Assembly (NCBI RefSeq): GCF_038396765.1
Contig: NZ_CP150096.1
Coordinates: 3,517,001 to 3,581,000 of the forward strand
Length of the DNA stretch: 64,000 bases
Source: Chitinophaga caseinilytica
Lineage (GTDB): Bacteria > Bacteroidota > Bacteroidia > Chitinophagales > Chitinophagaceae
Reading direction: 5' to 3'
This document shows positions 26,114 through 34,846 of this stretch, piece after piece (positions within the stretch are counted from its first letter, which is position 1; each line of letters opens with the position of its first letter). Both the position numbers and the translations under genes were made by a program. The notes under the pieces were generated by a model. It did no database searches, was not told the DNA's origin, and saw nothing but the letters and a program-made list of their open reading frames with translations.

Positions 26114-27496
26114 ATGTTGCTCAACTATAAAAAATATTTATTCGTAGCCTGTGTGGCAGCACTCGCTTCCTGCGGCAAATACCTCGACAGGCCAACGCCA
26201 GACCAGGCGATCGGGAAAGATCAGCTCACCGACAACGACATCGCGCTCCTGCTGAAAGGCACTTACATGAGCATGTCGGGCAGCTGGCCTCCGCAGTCGT
26301 ACCCCATGACGGACATTTACAGCGACGACATTATTTCCCTGCAGGGCGGCAATCCCGCGCAATTCAACCCGCAGGCCTACGAAGCCTGTAACCCCAGTTC
26401 CGCCGATGGTTTCGGGATCGGGCGGTTGTACATCGCCGCGTATACCGCCATCGGGAACGCGAATTTCGTGATCGGGAAAATCGGGGCCCCGGCTACGCCG
26501 GCGATGCGCCAACTGCTGGGCGAAGCCCTCGTCATCCGCGCACATTCCTACAACCAGCTGGCAGAAGTGTTCGGCGGCGTGGTGCTCATCGCTTCCGTGG
26601 AAACGGATATCGACCAGATCCGCAAACCGAAAAGCACCGAAACCGAAGTGCTCGACCAGGTGGAGAAAGACCTCGAAGCCGCCATTCCCTTGCTGGGCGA
26701 TTTCAAATCCCCCAAAGCCGCGTCGAAGCAAGCCGCACAGCTGCTCCTGGCGCGGGTGAGCCTGCAGCGCGGCAAACACGCGCGGGCGAAAGAATTGGCG
26801 GAAGCCGTGATCGGCTCGGGGAAGAGAAGCCTGTCTGCCGGCACGTTCTCGCCGATTTTCCGGTACAACAGCCCGGCCAGCGAAATGGTCTGGCAGATGT
26901 CTGACGGCCCGATGCCCAGCGCCTACGAGCGCTACGGCCTGTTCAGCTTCTACAGCCCCGCGCCGCCGTTCCTCGGCAATGGCACGGGCCTCACGTCGAT
27001 GGACGATGTGCTGGCGGATTCCTACGAGCCCGGAGATACCCGCCGCGAAATCATCCGCAAAGCAAAACAGAACGCTACGGGAAGAGATGTGAATTACATG
27101 CTGAAATATTCTACCGATACGCTGCAATCCGCCGCAGCTGTGTATGTCATCTATCCGCTCATGCGTATCAGCGAGGCGTATTTGATTTCGGCGGAAGCAG
27201 GCGCTCGGCAAAACGTGGTCGATGTAACGCGCTACAACCAGCTGCGCACGGCACGGAACGCCAGCCCGAAAAACGCCGGCGATTTCGCGAACGCCACCGC
27301 ATTCCTCGCCGAACTGGAAAAGGAACGCCGCCGCGAACTGGTGGGCGAAGGCCGCCGCTGGATGGATATGAAGCGTTTCGGAAAAGCGGAAGCTTTCCTC
27401 ACTTCGAAAGGCCGCAACGCCACGCGCCTCTGGTTCCCGTTCACCGACGCGGAACTGCTGCGCAACCCGAAGCTGAAACAGAACGAAGGTTACTAG
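26114..27496 (+). CDS. SusD/RagB-family nutrient-binding lipoprotein
   Basis: 460 residues, lipoprotein signal MLLNYKKYLFVACVAALAS before Cys20. SusD features include ELVIRAHSYNQLAE-like TPR helices (AlaLeuValIleArgAlaHis...), VLDQVEKDLEAAIPLLG, and the C-terminal RISEAYLISAEAGAR and ELEKERRRELVGEGRRWMDM blocks that end nearly all family members. It caps the SusC pore and binds the imported ligand. It lies 21 bp after susC in the same operon and is followed by a terminator. Confidence 0.95.
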   Translation: MLLNYKKYLFVACVAALASCGKYLDRPTPDQAIGKDQLTDNDIALLLKGTYMSMSGSWPPQSYPMTDIYSDDIISLQGGNPAQFNPQAYEACNPSSADGFGIGRLYIAAYTAIGNANFVIGKIGAPATPAMRQLLGEALVIRAHSYNQLAEVFGGVVLIASVETDIDQIRKPKSTETEVLDQVEKDLEAAIPLLGDFKSPKAASKQAAQLLLARVSLQRGKHARAKELAEAVIGSGKRSLSAGTFSPIFRYNSPASEMVWQMSDGPMPSAYERYGLFSFYSPAPPFLGNGTGLTSMDDVLADSYEPGDTRREIIRKAKQNATGRDVNYMLKYSTDTLQSAAAVYVIYPLMRISEAYLISAEAGARQNVVDVTRYNQLRTARNASPKNAGDFANATAFLAELEKERRRELVGEGRRWMDMKRFGKAEAFLTSKGRNATRLWFPFTDAELLRNPKLKQNEGY

Positions 27497-27521
27497 TGCA
27501 AATTGATGGATATATCGAAGG

Positions 27522-27552
27522 CAGCCCTGCATTTGCGGGGCTGTTCCTTTTT
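27522..27552 (+). terminator. Terminator of the fecR-susC-susD unit
   Basis: CAGCCCTGC/GCGGGGCTG stem with an ATTT loop followed by TTCCTTTTT, 25 bp after the susD stop. Confidence 0.8.
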
Positions 27553-27669
27553 GCGGAAACCCCGGGTTATAGCCAGGGCGTGGCGCATGTTTCGCCGTTT
27601 ATGGCAGGGAGTGCGGCGATGCGCTGAAGATGCGGATTCTGGTGAGGATTTTCGAATTTGATGAGTGGC

Positions 27670-28671
27670 TCAGGGGATGAGGGGCTTCCTCCTTTCCGCC
27701 GTTCCGGCCAGCACCGCCGCCAGTTGCCGGGAAATGGCGCCGTCGCAGAGCTTGTCCAGCCAGAAAAACTCGCCGGCCGCATTGAGCTCCAGGAAGTAGT
27801 ATTTCCCTTCGGGCGTGAGGATGAGATCGATGGCGCCGTAGTTGAGGCCGTAGCGCTCCATCAACCGCGATAATCCTTCTGCAACGGAAGCCGGCAATGC
27901 ATAAGGCCGCCATTGCACGGCGAGCGTAGCGCCTTCCTTCCGCCAGTCAGTTTCCGCGCCGGGCTGTTGCGCTGAATCGATGCTGAACGCGAAGATTTCC
28001 TTTCCTACCATATTTACCCGCAATTCCAGCGCCTTCGGCAGTTTTTCCTGGAAAGTCATGGGGCAGAAGCGCAGTTGCGGCAGTTGTTCGAGATGGTTTG
28101 CCCGGATCTCGCTCGTAAACACCACTTGTTCCTGCCCGTCTTGCTGGATGGCGAACGCGCTCTGCATTTTCGCCACGATGGGGCCGTTCACTTCCTTCAT
28201 GAACTGCTCCAGCCGTTCCGGGCTGTTCGTGATGCAGGTGGCGGGTGTCAGCAGTCCGCATTCGGTGGCGAGGCGCAGCTGTTCTTCCTTACTGTCCAGC
28301 CGCCGGTACACGCTGTATCGTTCCAGCTGGAAGCAGGGGAGCGATTCGAGCATCCCGAAGAGCGTGCGCCTGATTTCACCGGCAGCGGGGGAGAGGAAGG
28401 GTTTTTCCAGCACCTGGTCGAGCCCGTCGGCGATATGATAGCTTCGGCGGTACCAAACGGCGTCGAGGTCTTCGAGCTGTTGGGTGCGCTGCCCGTCGTC
28501 CAGCCAAAGCCGGCGGCCATGGCCATTGTATTCGGAAGTAAGTCGGGTAACGAGGGGGTAGCGGTCTACATTGAACCTGACTGGCGTGGCGCCGGCGGCT
28601 TCGAGGTGTCCCATAACGGATGTAACGGCTTCATTGTCTGCTGAATGCGTGATAATCAGAATTTTACCCAT
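27670..28671 (-). CDS. mvdD: MvdD/MdnC-like ATP-grasp graspetide maturase (probable lactone-forming)
   Basis: 333 residues, start MGKILIITHSADNEAVTSVM. It resembles MdnC/MvdD of microviridin pathways: the RFNVDRYP strand, VWYRRSYHI, CPMTFQEKLPKALELRVNMV, DWRKEGATLAVQWRPYALP, and the C-terminal Mg-ATP site YGAIDLILTPEGKYYFLELN, ending EFFWLDKL. In known systems this enzyme phosphorylates Asp/Glu side chains of the precursor core and joins them to Thr/Ser as omega-esters. Its start overlaps the preceding ligase gene by 8 bp. Assignment to MvdD versus MvdC is by remembered sequence pattern. Confidence 0.88.
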   Translation of the reverse strand: MGKILIITHSADNEAVTSVMGHLEAAGATPVRFNVDRYPLVTRLTSEYNGHGRRLWLDDGQRTQQLEDLDAVWYRRSYHIADGLDQVLEKPFLSPAAGEIRRTLFGMLESLPCFQLERYSVYRRLDSKEEQLRLATECGLLTPATCITNSPERLEQFMKEVNGPIVAKMQSAFAIQQDGQEQVVFTSEIRANHLEQLPQLRFCPMTFQEKLPKALELRVNMVGKEIFAFSIDSAQQPGAETDWRKEGATLAVQWRPYALPASVAEGLSRLMERYGLNYGAIDLILTPEGKYYFLELNAAGEFFWLDKLCDGAISRQLAAVLAGTAERRKPLIP

Positions 28672-29629
28672 ACTGTTCGATTCGGTTGACTAATTTTTCG
28701 GCGATGGTGGCGGCAATGGGGAAACCGAGGTATTTCTCCAGCATGCCCCATTCGCCCTGGGGGTTCACTTCGAGGAAAACGTGCTCGCCGTCTGGCCGCA
28801 CGATCATGTCTATGGCGCCGAAAGGCAAGCCCAGTAAAGTCATCATGTCATGTATCTTCTCTTCCACGGCGGCCGGCAGCTCCCAGGTTTCCCAGGAAAC
28901 AAGGGTGGTATTGCCCGTCCGCCAGTCGGTGAGTTCCGGGGCGCGGAGGCTCCCGGTATAAAAATCCCCGTCGATATAAATTACGCGTAATTCCCGGTCT
29001 TTTGGGACATATTCCTGTAAAATCATGGGACAGGCAGACAGGGATTCCAGCATGGGGACATCCTCCTTGCGAAGGCGGGTGGTGGGGAAGAAGTCGCTTT
29101 TGCCGTCCATGGATTTGGACAGCGCGCCGTGCAGTTTAACGACCACATTGCCGCCATGGTCGTCGAAAAAGCGGATGGCGTCTTCGGCGTGGTTGCTGAA
29201 AAGGGTCTGTGGAACGTGGAGCCCTACAGACCGGGCGGCGGTGAGCTGCATGAGTTTGTTGGCGCCCACGGCATGGTCGAGGTCCATCCGGTTGATCCAG
29301 GGCACGTCCAGCGAATCGAGGAATATATGGAGCGAAGTGCGGTATTCTTTGAGGAACGCCGGAACATAGGCGGGGTCGAGGGAAGGAGGGACCTGGAGGT
29401 CCCACATCTTGCGGTACCACACGCCGCGGATCTCCCGGGCATCGATCACCCGGTTGCCGCACCGGAGCTCATATTGCGGGCCGGTGGCATGTAAGCGGTA
29501 GCGAAGGCGGTATTTGGTGCCGAACTCATCGGAGTTGAACCGGAAACCCTCATAACCGAGTGCCTCCAGCCGTTGCTGAACGAGGTCTATCGTAAATGTG
29601 TCCTGGGAATGCGTAAGGCAGAGTATCAT
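28664..29629 (-). CDS. mvdC: MvdC/MdnB-like ATP-grasp graspetide maturase (probable lactam-forming)
   Basis: 321 residues from ATG at 29629 (MILCLTHSQDTFTIDLVQQR); an in-frame TTG seven codons upstream is less likely. Family hallmarks are RFNSDEFGTKYRLRYRL, GVWYRKMWDLQVPPSLDP, KLHGALSKSMDGKS, CPMILQEYVPKDRELRVIYI, and PFGAIDMIVRPDGEHVFLEV with NPQGEWGMLEK, which mark the ATP-grasp active site and the MdnB-like branch. In microviridin biosynthesis this enzyme forms the Lys-Glu side-chain amide after the esters are made. The gene is 76 bp downstream of the precursor gene and overlaps mvdD by 8 bp. Confidence 0.88.
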   Translation of the reverse strand: MILCLTHSQDTFTIDLVQQRLEALGYEGFRFNSDEFGTKYRLRYRLHATGPQYELRCGNRVIDAREIRGVWYRKMWDLQVPPSLDPAYVPAFLKEYRTSLHIFLDSLDVPWINRMDLDHAVGANKLMQLTAARSVGLHVPQTLFSNHAEDAIRFFDDHGGNVVVKLHGALSKSMDGKSDFFPTTRLRKEDVPMLESLSACPMILQEYVPKDRELRVIYIDGDFYTGSLRAPELTDWRTGNTTLVSWETWELPAAVEEKIHDMMTLLGLPFGAIDMIVRPDGEHVFLEVNPQGEWGMLEKYLGFPIAATIAEKLVNRIEQYG

Positions 29630-29705
29630 GGAGAAGTTGGCGAATAACAAAAGGGCAACAGCCGCCGGGCCATTGCCTATGAAAATGTTCGTTGAAAATC
29701 AGGGA

Positions 29706-29885
29706 TTACAGCAACCACCATTCCTCATCACCGTCTGACGGGTATTTCTGGGTCTGGTCAGGCACATCGGCCAGTTTGCTGGTCCAGTGAGAATTTTCTG
29801 TAGTTTGATGGCTCGTGTTTAGCTGTTGCTGCGACTCCAGCAGCTGCGCGAAAAACGGCTTCATGAGTTTTTCATTGGGCTTCAT
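29706..29885 (-). CDS. Microviridin-class graspetide precursor peptide
   Basis: 59 residues from ATG at 29885; longer in-frame starts are not peptide-like. The leader has PFFAQLLESQ (residues 10-19), the PFFARFLE-type helix that maturases recognise in microviridin precursors. The C-terminal core reads T45-Q-K47-Y-P-S50-D51-G-D53-E54-E55-W-W-L-L59, matching TxKxPSDxx(E/D)(E/D). By analogy with microviridin, expected bonds are T45-D51 and S50-D53/E54 esters and a K47 amide to E54 or E55. Compared with microviridin J, the Trp after PSD is Gly, the first Glu is Asp, an extra Glu is present, and the tail is WWLL. Two matching ligases follow; no transporter or acetyltransferase gene is seen nearby. 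Confidence 0.9.
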   Translation of the reverse strand: MKPNEKLMKPFFAQLLESQQQLNTSHQTTENSHWTSKLADVPDQTQKYPSDGDEEWWLL

Positions 29886-29950
29886 GTCAGGAAAAAAATT
29901 GGGTGGTGAACAATGACTTTTGCTTTCCGTTCCTTTTTTATATGGTTCTG

Positions 29951-29968
29951 CGGAACATGTCCGTTCCG
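29951..29968. promoter_or_regulatory. Inverted repeat in the graspetide/glycosyltransferase divergent region
   Basis: CGGAAC-atgtcc-GTTCCG is a perfect 6-bp inverted repeat, 65 bp upstream of the precursor gene. It is a candidate operator or a small RNA stem; no regulator gene is adjacent. Confidence 0.35.
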
Positions 29969-30057
29969 ATCTTTGAAATAGGACATTCAAGTTAAAATTT
30001 TTGCGGGAAAGAAAAAAATCAAATTCAGTATTTTGCCGACTGATCAAATTAAAAGCA

Positions 30058-31187
30058 TTGAGAATCGGTTTCGACGCCAAAAGGGCCTTTCAGAACCGCA
30101 CGGGATTGGGTAATTACAGCCGGACGCTGGTTACCTCCCTGGCGGAATATCACCCCGAACACGAATATGTGCTCTTCGCCCCCAAGGTGAAGCCGCTGTA
30201 CCGCCCCCCGGGGCCGTAACCACCGTTGTTCCCCGGCAATTCCTCCACCGCCTCCTCAAACCGGTCTGGAGAAGCCGCTGGGTATCCGGCGAGCTGAAAA
30301 GCAATGGGATCGACGTTTTCCACGGCCTCAGCGCCGAACTGCCCTTCGGGATCCACCGCACCGGGGTGCGCAGCACCGTCACCATGCACGATCTCATTTT
30401 TGAACGGTATCCCCGGCAATACAATCCCATCGACGTCAACACGTACCGCAAAAAAGCGAAGTACGCCTGCCAGGCGGCCGACCAGGTGATCGCTATCAGC
30501 CTCCAGACGAAAGCCGACCTCATCGAATTCTACGGCGTTCCTGAAGAGAAAATCCCCGTCTGCTACCAGGCCTGCGACCCCTCGTTCCAGGTGCCGCCAG
30601 ATCCGCAAAAAGTCCGCGAAATGCTGGTACGGTACAACCTTCCCTCGGAATACTTCCTCTACGTCGGCTCCGTCATCGAACGGAAAAACCTCGCCCGCAT
30701 CGCCGAAGCCATGTTCCGGCTGAAAGACCGCCTCAACGTGCCGCTGATCGTTTTGGGCGACGGCGGTGCCTACAAAAAGAAAGTGGAAGCCTACCTCGCA
30801 GAAAAAGGCCTCACCAGCCGGGTGATCTTCCTCAACGACGTCACCAAATTCGCCTTCCGCGACCTGCCCGCGCTCTACCAGGGCGCCCTGGCGCTGCTGT
30901 ACCCTTCCACTTTCGAAGGCTTCGGCATCCCCATCCTCGAAGCCCTCTGGAGCCATACGCCCGTGGTAACGGCTTCCGGCTCCTGCTTCGCGGAAACCGG
31001 TGGCAACGCTGCGTTGTACGTAGACCCCTTCAGCATAGACAGCATCGCCGACGGCATGCTCCGCGTAGCCGGCGAGCCCGCGCTGCGACAAGACATGGTG
31101 GAAAAAGGCATACTCCACGCCCAGCACTTCACGCCGGAAAAATGCGCCGACGCCGTGATGAACGTGTATCAAAACATCCTGAAATGA
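30058..31187 (+). pseudogene. Glycosyltransferase family 4-type enzyme, frameshifted
   Basis: A TTG start at 30058 gives (M)RIGFDAKRAFQNRTGLGNYS, a typical beginning of GT4 enzymes. The frame breaks at the CCCCCC-GGGG run (30203-30213) and continues in the next frame with VTTVVPRQFLHRLLKPVW, VTMHDLIFERYP, the sugar-nucleotide domain YFLYVGSVIERKNLARIAEA, and the donor motif PSTFEGFGIPILEA, where E-x7-E binds UDP- or GDP-sugars. One missing base restores about 376 residues. Acceptor and donor are unknown. The stop overlaps the next start (ATGA), so the two genes are coupled. Confidence 0.85.
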
Positions 31188-31756
31188 CCGATTTCGAAAA
31201 CGATATCCTCCGCTCGCTCGAAGCCCTCCGCAACGGAGGTACCATTCTCTATCCCACAGACACCATCTGGGGATTGGGCTGCGACGCTACCGACGAAGCC
31301 GCCGTACGTAAAATCTACGCCCTCAAACAGCGCGACGAAGCCAAAAGCCTCGTGGTGCTCATGGCCGACGTCAAAGACCTCATGAAATACCTCGCCTCGC
31401 CCCCGCCCGATATCGCCGAAGTGCTGGCCGGGTTCGACCGCCCCACGACCGTTATTTACGAAGGCGCCCTTCATCTCGCGCCCAACGTTATCAATCAGGA
31501 CGGTTCTATCGCCATCCGCCTGGTGCAGGACCCCTTCTGCCGCCATTTAGTGAAAAGACTGCGCAAACCCCTGGTTTCCACGTCTGCCAACATCTCCGGA
31601 GCACCGTCGCCCGCGAATTTCAAGGACGTTTCCCCCGAAATCCGGAACGGTGTGGATTATGTGGTGGAACACCGGCAGCAGGACGAAACGCCGGCCCGGC
31701 CCTCGCGGATCGTGCGCATCGGGAAAGACGGAAGGCTGGAGGTTATCCGGGATTAA
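31184..31756 (+). CDS. tsaC: L-threonylcarbamoyladenylate synthase (TsaC/Sua5/YwlC type)
   Basis: 190 residues from ATG 31184, sharing ATGA with the stop of the glycosyltransferase. The YrdC-like fold is shown by GGTILYPTDTIWGLGCDATD, then YALKQRDEAKSLVVLM, then PLVSTSANISGAPSP. It makes threonylcarbamoyl-AMP from Thr, bicarbonate and ATP, the first step of t6A tRNA modification. There is no C-terminal Sua5 domain, so it is the short TsaC/YwlC form. The last nine codons are echoed by a near copy 78 bp downstream. Confidence 0.93.
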   Translation: MTDFENDILRSLEALRNGGTILYPTDTIWGLGCDATDEAAVRKIYALKQRDEAKSLVVLMADVKDLMKYLASPPPDIAEVLAGFDRPTTVIYEGALHLAPNVINQDGSIAIRLVQDPFCRHLVKRLRKPLVSTSANISGAPSPANFKDVSPEIRNGVDYVVEHRQQDETPARPSRIVRIGKDGRLEVIRD

Positions 31757-31835
31757 AGGAGCTTCCGGGCGCGGCCGCTCACGCGCATTCCCCGTACCCG
31801 GAACGCCGGAAGGCTGGAAATCATCCGGGATTAAA
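31728..31835 (+). repeat. Duplicated 3' end of the tsaC-like gene
   Basis: GGAAGGCTGGAGGTTATCCG plus GGATTAAA ends the gene (31730-31757). GGAAGGCTGGAAATCATCCG plus GGATTAAA recurs at 31808-31835, 78 bp later, and would encode GRLEIIRD plus stop. The second copy is outside any gene and lies directly before the cca promoter. Confidence 0.7.
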
Positions 31836-31836
31836 T

Positions 31837-31844
31837 TACTTTTG
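31837..31844 (+). promoter_or_regulatory. -7 element of the CCA-adding enzyme gene
   Basis: TACTTTTG, an exact TAnnTTTG, ends 20 bp before the first ATG at 31865. Confidence 0.5.
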
Positions 31845-31864
31845 CGCCTTAAAACGATAGATAC

Positions 31865-33286
31865 ATGATGGAAATTCCCTGTACGAAACGGGAAATGGAT
31901 TTGTTTGAAAGCGTCGCGAAAGCGGCCCGGCAGATCGGCGTACCCGCTTATCTGATCGGCGGGTTCGTGCGCGATAAACTGCTGGACAGGCCTACGAAAG
32001 ACATGGATATCGTTTGCGTGGGAGACGGCATCGCACTGGCGCACCAGGTGGCCCGGTTGCTCGATCCGTCCCTGAAAGTCAATTTCTTCAAAACATACGG
32101 TACCGCCCAGATCAAGTTCGACGATACGGAGATCGAATTCGTGGGCGCCCGCCGCGAAAGCTACCGCGACCATTCCCGCAATCCCGAAGTGGAGCCCGGG
32201 ACGTTGGAAGACGATCAGCTGCGCCGCGATTTTACCATCAACGCATTGGCGATCAGCCTCAACGAAGCCGATTACGGCAAACTGATCGATCCGTTCAACG
32301 GGTTGAAAGACCTGGCAGACAAACTCATCCGCACACCGCTGGAACCGGGGCAGACCTTCAGCGACGATCCGCTGCGCATGATGCGCGCCATCCGCTTCGC
32401 GTCGCAACTCAACTTCACCATCCTCCCCGAAACGTTCCAGGCCATCATCGACAACGCCAGCCGGATAAAAATCATCTCCCAGGAAAGGATCACCGACGAG
32501 CTGAACAAGATCATGCTCAGTGCCAAACCTTCCGTGGGCCTCGATCTGCTGTATAGATCGGGCATCCTGAAAATCATTTTCCCGCAGATGGTAGACCTCG
32601 TTGGCGTGGAAATGCTGGAAGGAAAGGGACATAAAGACAATTTTTACCACACCCTCCAGGTGATCGATAATATTTCCCGCCATACCCGCGACCTCTGGCT
32701 GCGCTGGGCGGCATTGCTGCACGACATCGGGAAGCCCGCTACCAAACGCTTTGAAGCCGGCCATGGTTGGACGTTCCACGGTCATGATGCCGTGGGCGGG
32801 AAAATGGTGCCGAGGATTTTTACGCGGCTGAAACTGCCGTTGAACGAAAAGATGCGGCTGGTGAAAAAGCTCGTGGAGCTGCATTTGCGGCCCATCAGCC
32901 TCACAAAGGAGAATATCACCGATTCGGCTATACGCAGACTGCTGTTCGACGCCGGCGAAGACCTGGAAGCGCTCATGATGCTTTGTGAAGCCGATATTAC
33001 CTCCAAGAACCGCGCGAAAGTGCGCCGCTACCTCGAAAATTTCGAGCTGGTGCGCGAGCGGTTGAAGGAAGTGGAGGAAAGCGACCGCATCCGCAACTGG
33101 CAGCCGCCGGTAACGGGCGAGCTCATCATGGAAACGTTCGGACTCAAGCCCGGAAAGCTCGTGGGCGACCTGAAAAGCGCCATCCGCGAAGCCATTCTCG
33201 ACGGTGAGATCAGCAATAATTATGACGCTGCATATGCGTTCATGCTGAAAAAGGCGGCGGAACTAAACTTGACCCCTGTTAAATAA
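31865..33286 (+). CDS. cca: CCA tRNA nucleotidyltransferase with HD domain
   Basis: 473 residues; a second ATG is the next codon. The class II polymerase-beta head has [20 protein letters not shown] (GGxVRD and the DxD metal site), then [11 protein letters not shown] and [17 protein letters not shown], which bind NTP and tRNA. The HD region has [11 protein letters not shown] preceded by WLRWAALL and followed by HLRPISLT. It adds or repairs the 3' CCA of tRNAs, required for the tRNA-Leu in this window. The single HD-domain fusion is common in Bacteroidota. Confidence 0.93.
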   Translation: MMEIPCTKREMDLFESVAKAARQIGVPAYLIGGFVRDKLLDRPTKDMDIVCVGDGIALAHQVARLLDPSLKVNFFKTYGTAQIKFDDTEIEFVGARRESYRDHSRNPEVEPGTLEDDQLRRDFTINALAISLNEADYGKLIDPFNGLKDLADKLIRTPLEPGQTFSDDPLRMMRAIRFASQLNFTILPETFQAIIDNASRIKIISQERITDELNKIMLSAKPSVGLDLLYRSGILKIIFPQMVDLVGVEMLEGKGHKDNFYHTLQVIDNISRHTRDLWLRWAALLHDIGKPATKRFEAGHGWTFHGHDAVGGKMVPRIFTRLKLPLNEKMRLVKKLVELHLRPISLTKENITDSAIRRLLFDAGEDLEALMMLCEADITSKNRAKVRRYLENFELVRERLKEVEESDRIRNWQPPVTGELIMETFGLKPGKLVGDLKSAIREAILDGEISNNYDAAYAFMLKKAAELNLTPVK

Positions 33287-33299
33287 TTTGGTATTTTTG
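33269..33299 (+). promoter_or_regulatory. Promoter of the pRiA4b ORF-3-like gene
   Basis: TTG at 33269-33271, a 20-base spacer and TATTTTTG at 33292-33299 fit the -33/-7 pattern; the start codon is 22 bp on. The -33 part overlaps the end of cca. Confidence 0.6.
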
Positions 33300-33321
33300 T
33301 TCATACAACATTGTAAATCAT

Positions 33322-33897
33322 ATGCCGGTATTAAAATTCAGAGTTTATTGGGAAGAAGACGAAAGTGTCTACAGGGATATCGTTGTAAAGCCCAGTCAGA
33401 ATTTTGTGCAGTTTCATCAGGCCATCTTGACAGCATATGAGTTTGACTCCAAGCACAAGGCGACCTTTTACCGCAGTAACGACAACTGGCAGCGTGGCCG
33501 GGAGATTTTGCTGGAAAAGGATGGCGCGGCCCGGAAAGCGGAACCGCTGTTGATGGTAGACACGCCGATCGGCGCAATGGTCAGGGACCCGAACCAGAAA
33601 TTCATTTACCTCTACGATTTCGCTAAAAACTGGACGTTTTTGGTGGAATTGATCGGTGTTGCCAAAGATGAGAACGCCAAACTGAGCTATCCCGCCATCG
33701 TCCGCAAGGAAGGATTGGCCCCCAGCCAGTATGGCACTAAAGGCCTCATCGGCGATAAACTGGTAGAAATGGAAGAGAAGTACGACCTCAACCGCGAAGG
33801 CATGTCTGAAGACGGTTTCGGGGAAGAAGGAGAGGAGACGGAAAGTGAGGATGATGGCATGGAGGAAAGCGGTTCCGAAGACGAAAACATGTTTTAG
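33322..33897 (+). CDS. pRiA4b ORF-3-like (IS1096 passenger TnpR-like) protein with acidic tail
   Basis: 191 residues. The N-terminal 150 residues match the pRiA4b ORF-3 domain: LKFRVYWEEDESVYRDIVVK, FHQAILTAYEFDSKHKATFY, and FIYLYDFAKNWTFLVELIGV. The last 35 residues are almost all Glu, Asp, Gly and Ser. The molecular role of the domain is not established; the name comes from plasmid and IS context, yet no inverted repeats or transposase are seen here. It sits just before miaA in what looks like a housekeeping unit. Confidence 0.8.
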   Translation: MPVLKFRVYWEEDESVYRDIVVKPSQNFVQFHQAILTAYEFDSKHKATFYRSNDNWQRGREILLEKDGAARKAEPLLMVDTPIGAMVRDPNQKFIYLYDFAKNWTFLVELIGVAKDENAKLSYPAIVRKEGLAPSQYGTKGLIGDKLVEMEEKYDLNREGMSEDGFGEEGEETESEDDGMEESGSEDENMF

Positions 33898-33937
33898 CAA
33901 GTTCCGTCCGGCGCGTCCTGCGCCGGGCATTCACCAT

Positions 33938-34846
33938 ATGAATAAGACGGTTATCCTGGTTGCCGGCCCTACCGCGGTAGGTAAAACGGTCACCGCCATT
34001 CGCATCGCGCAGATGCTGGGCACCGAGATCATTTCGGCGGATTCACGGCAATGTTACCGGGAGATTTCCGTAGGAACGGCCAAGCCTTCCGCGGAAGAAC
34101 TGGCGGCTGTCCGTCATTATTTCATTGATTCCCATTCGATTACGGAAGAAGTTAATGCTGCAGCGTACGAGTCCCTGGCGATGGGGTACGCGCAGGATAT
34201 CTTTTCCCGGCACGATACGCTCGTGTTGACCGGTGGTACGGGGTTGTATATCAAGGCATTCCTGGAAGGGATGGACGATATGCCGCCCGTTCCCGCGGCT
34301 ATCCGTGACGCCGTGCGCGCGGGGTACGCGGCGAAAGGGATTTCCTGGCTGCAGGAAGAATTACGTTCCAAAGACCCGGAGTTCTACGCAACGGCCGAAA
34401 TCCAGAATCCGCACCGCCTGGTCCGTGCGCTGGAAATATTCGAAGCCACGGGCAGGTCGATCAATACATTCCGCACGCAAACCGCCCGCCAGCGGAGTTT
34501 CAAAGTCATCAAAACAGGGCTCGAGCTGCCGAAGGAGCTCCTGCATGCCAATATCCACCAGCGGGTAGATCAGATGATGGCCCTGGGGCTCGTGGAAGAA
34601 GTGCGCAGCGTGCTGCCGTACCGCCGTCACAACGCGCTCCAAACCGTTGGCTACACCGAAATCTTCGATTATCTCGACGGCAATTCAACCCTTGCGACTG
34701 CCGTAGAAGGCATTAAAACCCATACCCGCCAATACGCAAAGCGCCAGATGACCTGGTTCCGCCGTGATCCCGACCTGAACTGGTTCGACGCGCGGTCTCC
34801 GGAGGCAGTGGAAGCTTTCGTTCTCGCGCGATTGGGGATTTCCTGA
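33938..34846 (+). CDS. miaA: tRNA dimethylallyltransferase
   Basis: 302 residues from ATG 33938 (MNKTVILVAGPTAVGKTVTA); upstream in-frame sequence overlaps the previous gene and is rejected. The P-loop GPTAVGKT (about 10-17), ISADSRQCYREISVGTAKPS, LTGGTGLYIKAFLEGMDDMP, and the C-terminal YAKRQMTWFRRDPDLNWFD are all diagnostic. It transfers dimethylallyl from DMAPP to A37 of tRNAs reading UNN codons. The gap to the previous gene is 40 bp and holds a GC hairpin (33909-33927) without a T tract. Confidence 0.95.
   Translation: MNKTVILVAGPTAVGKTVTAIRIAQMLGTEIISADSRQCYREISVGTAKPSAEELAAVRHYFIDSHSITEEVNAAAYESLAMGYAQDIFSRHDTLVLTGGTGLYIKAFLEGMDDMPPVPAAIRDAVRAGYAAKGISWLQEELRSKDPEFYATAEIQNPHRLVRALEIFEATGRSINTFRTQTARQRSFKVIKTGLELPKELLHANIHQRVDQMMALGLVEEVRSVLPYRRHNALQTVGYTEIFDYLDGNSTLATAVEGIKTHTRQYAKRQMTWFRRDPDLNWFDARSPEAVEAFVLARLGIS

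Noticed and set aside
26138..27532. Open frame of 464 codons on the minus strand inside susD
   Set aside because: Shadow of susD, with no motif of its own.
30001..30219. Short separate gene of 72 codons
   Set aside because: It is the N-terminal part of the glycosyltransferase; the reading frame continues in the next frame after the C/G run.
33322..33897. Insertion element, suggested by the IS1096-passenger-like protein
   Set aside because: There are no terminal inverted repeats, target duplications or transposase; the gene sits in a housekeeping run.
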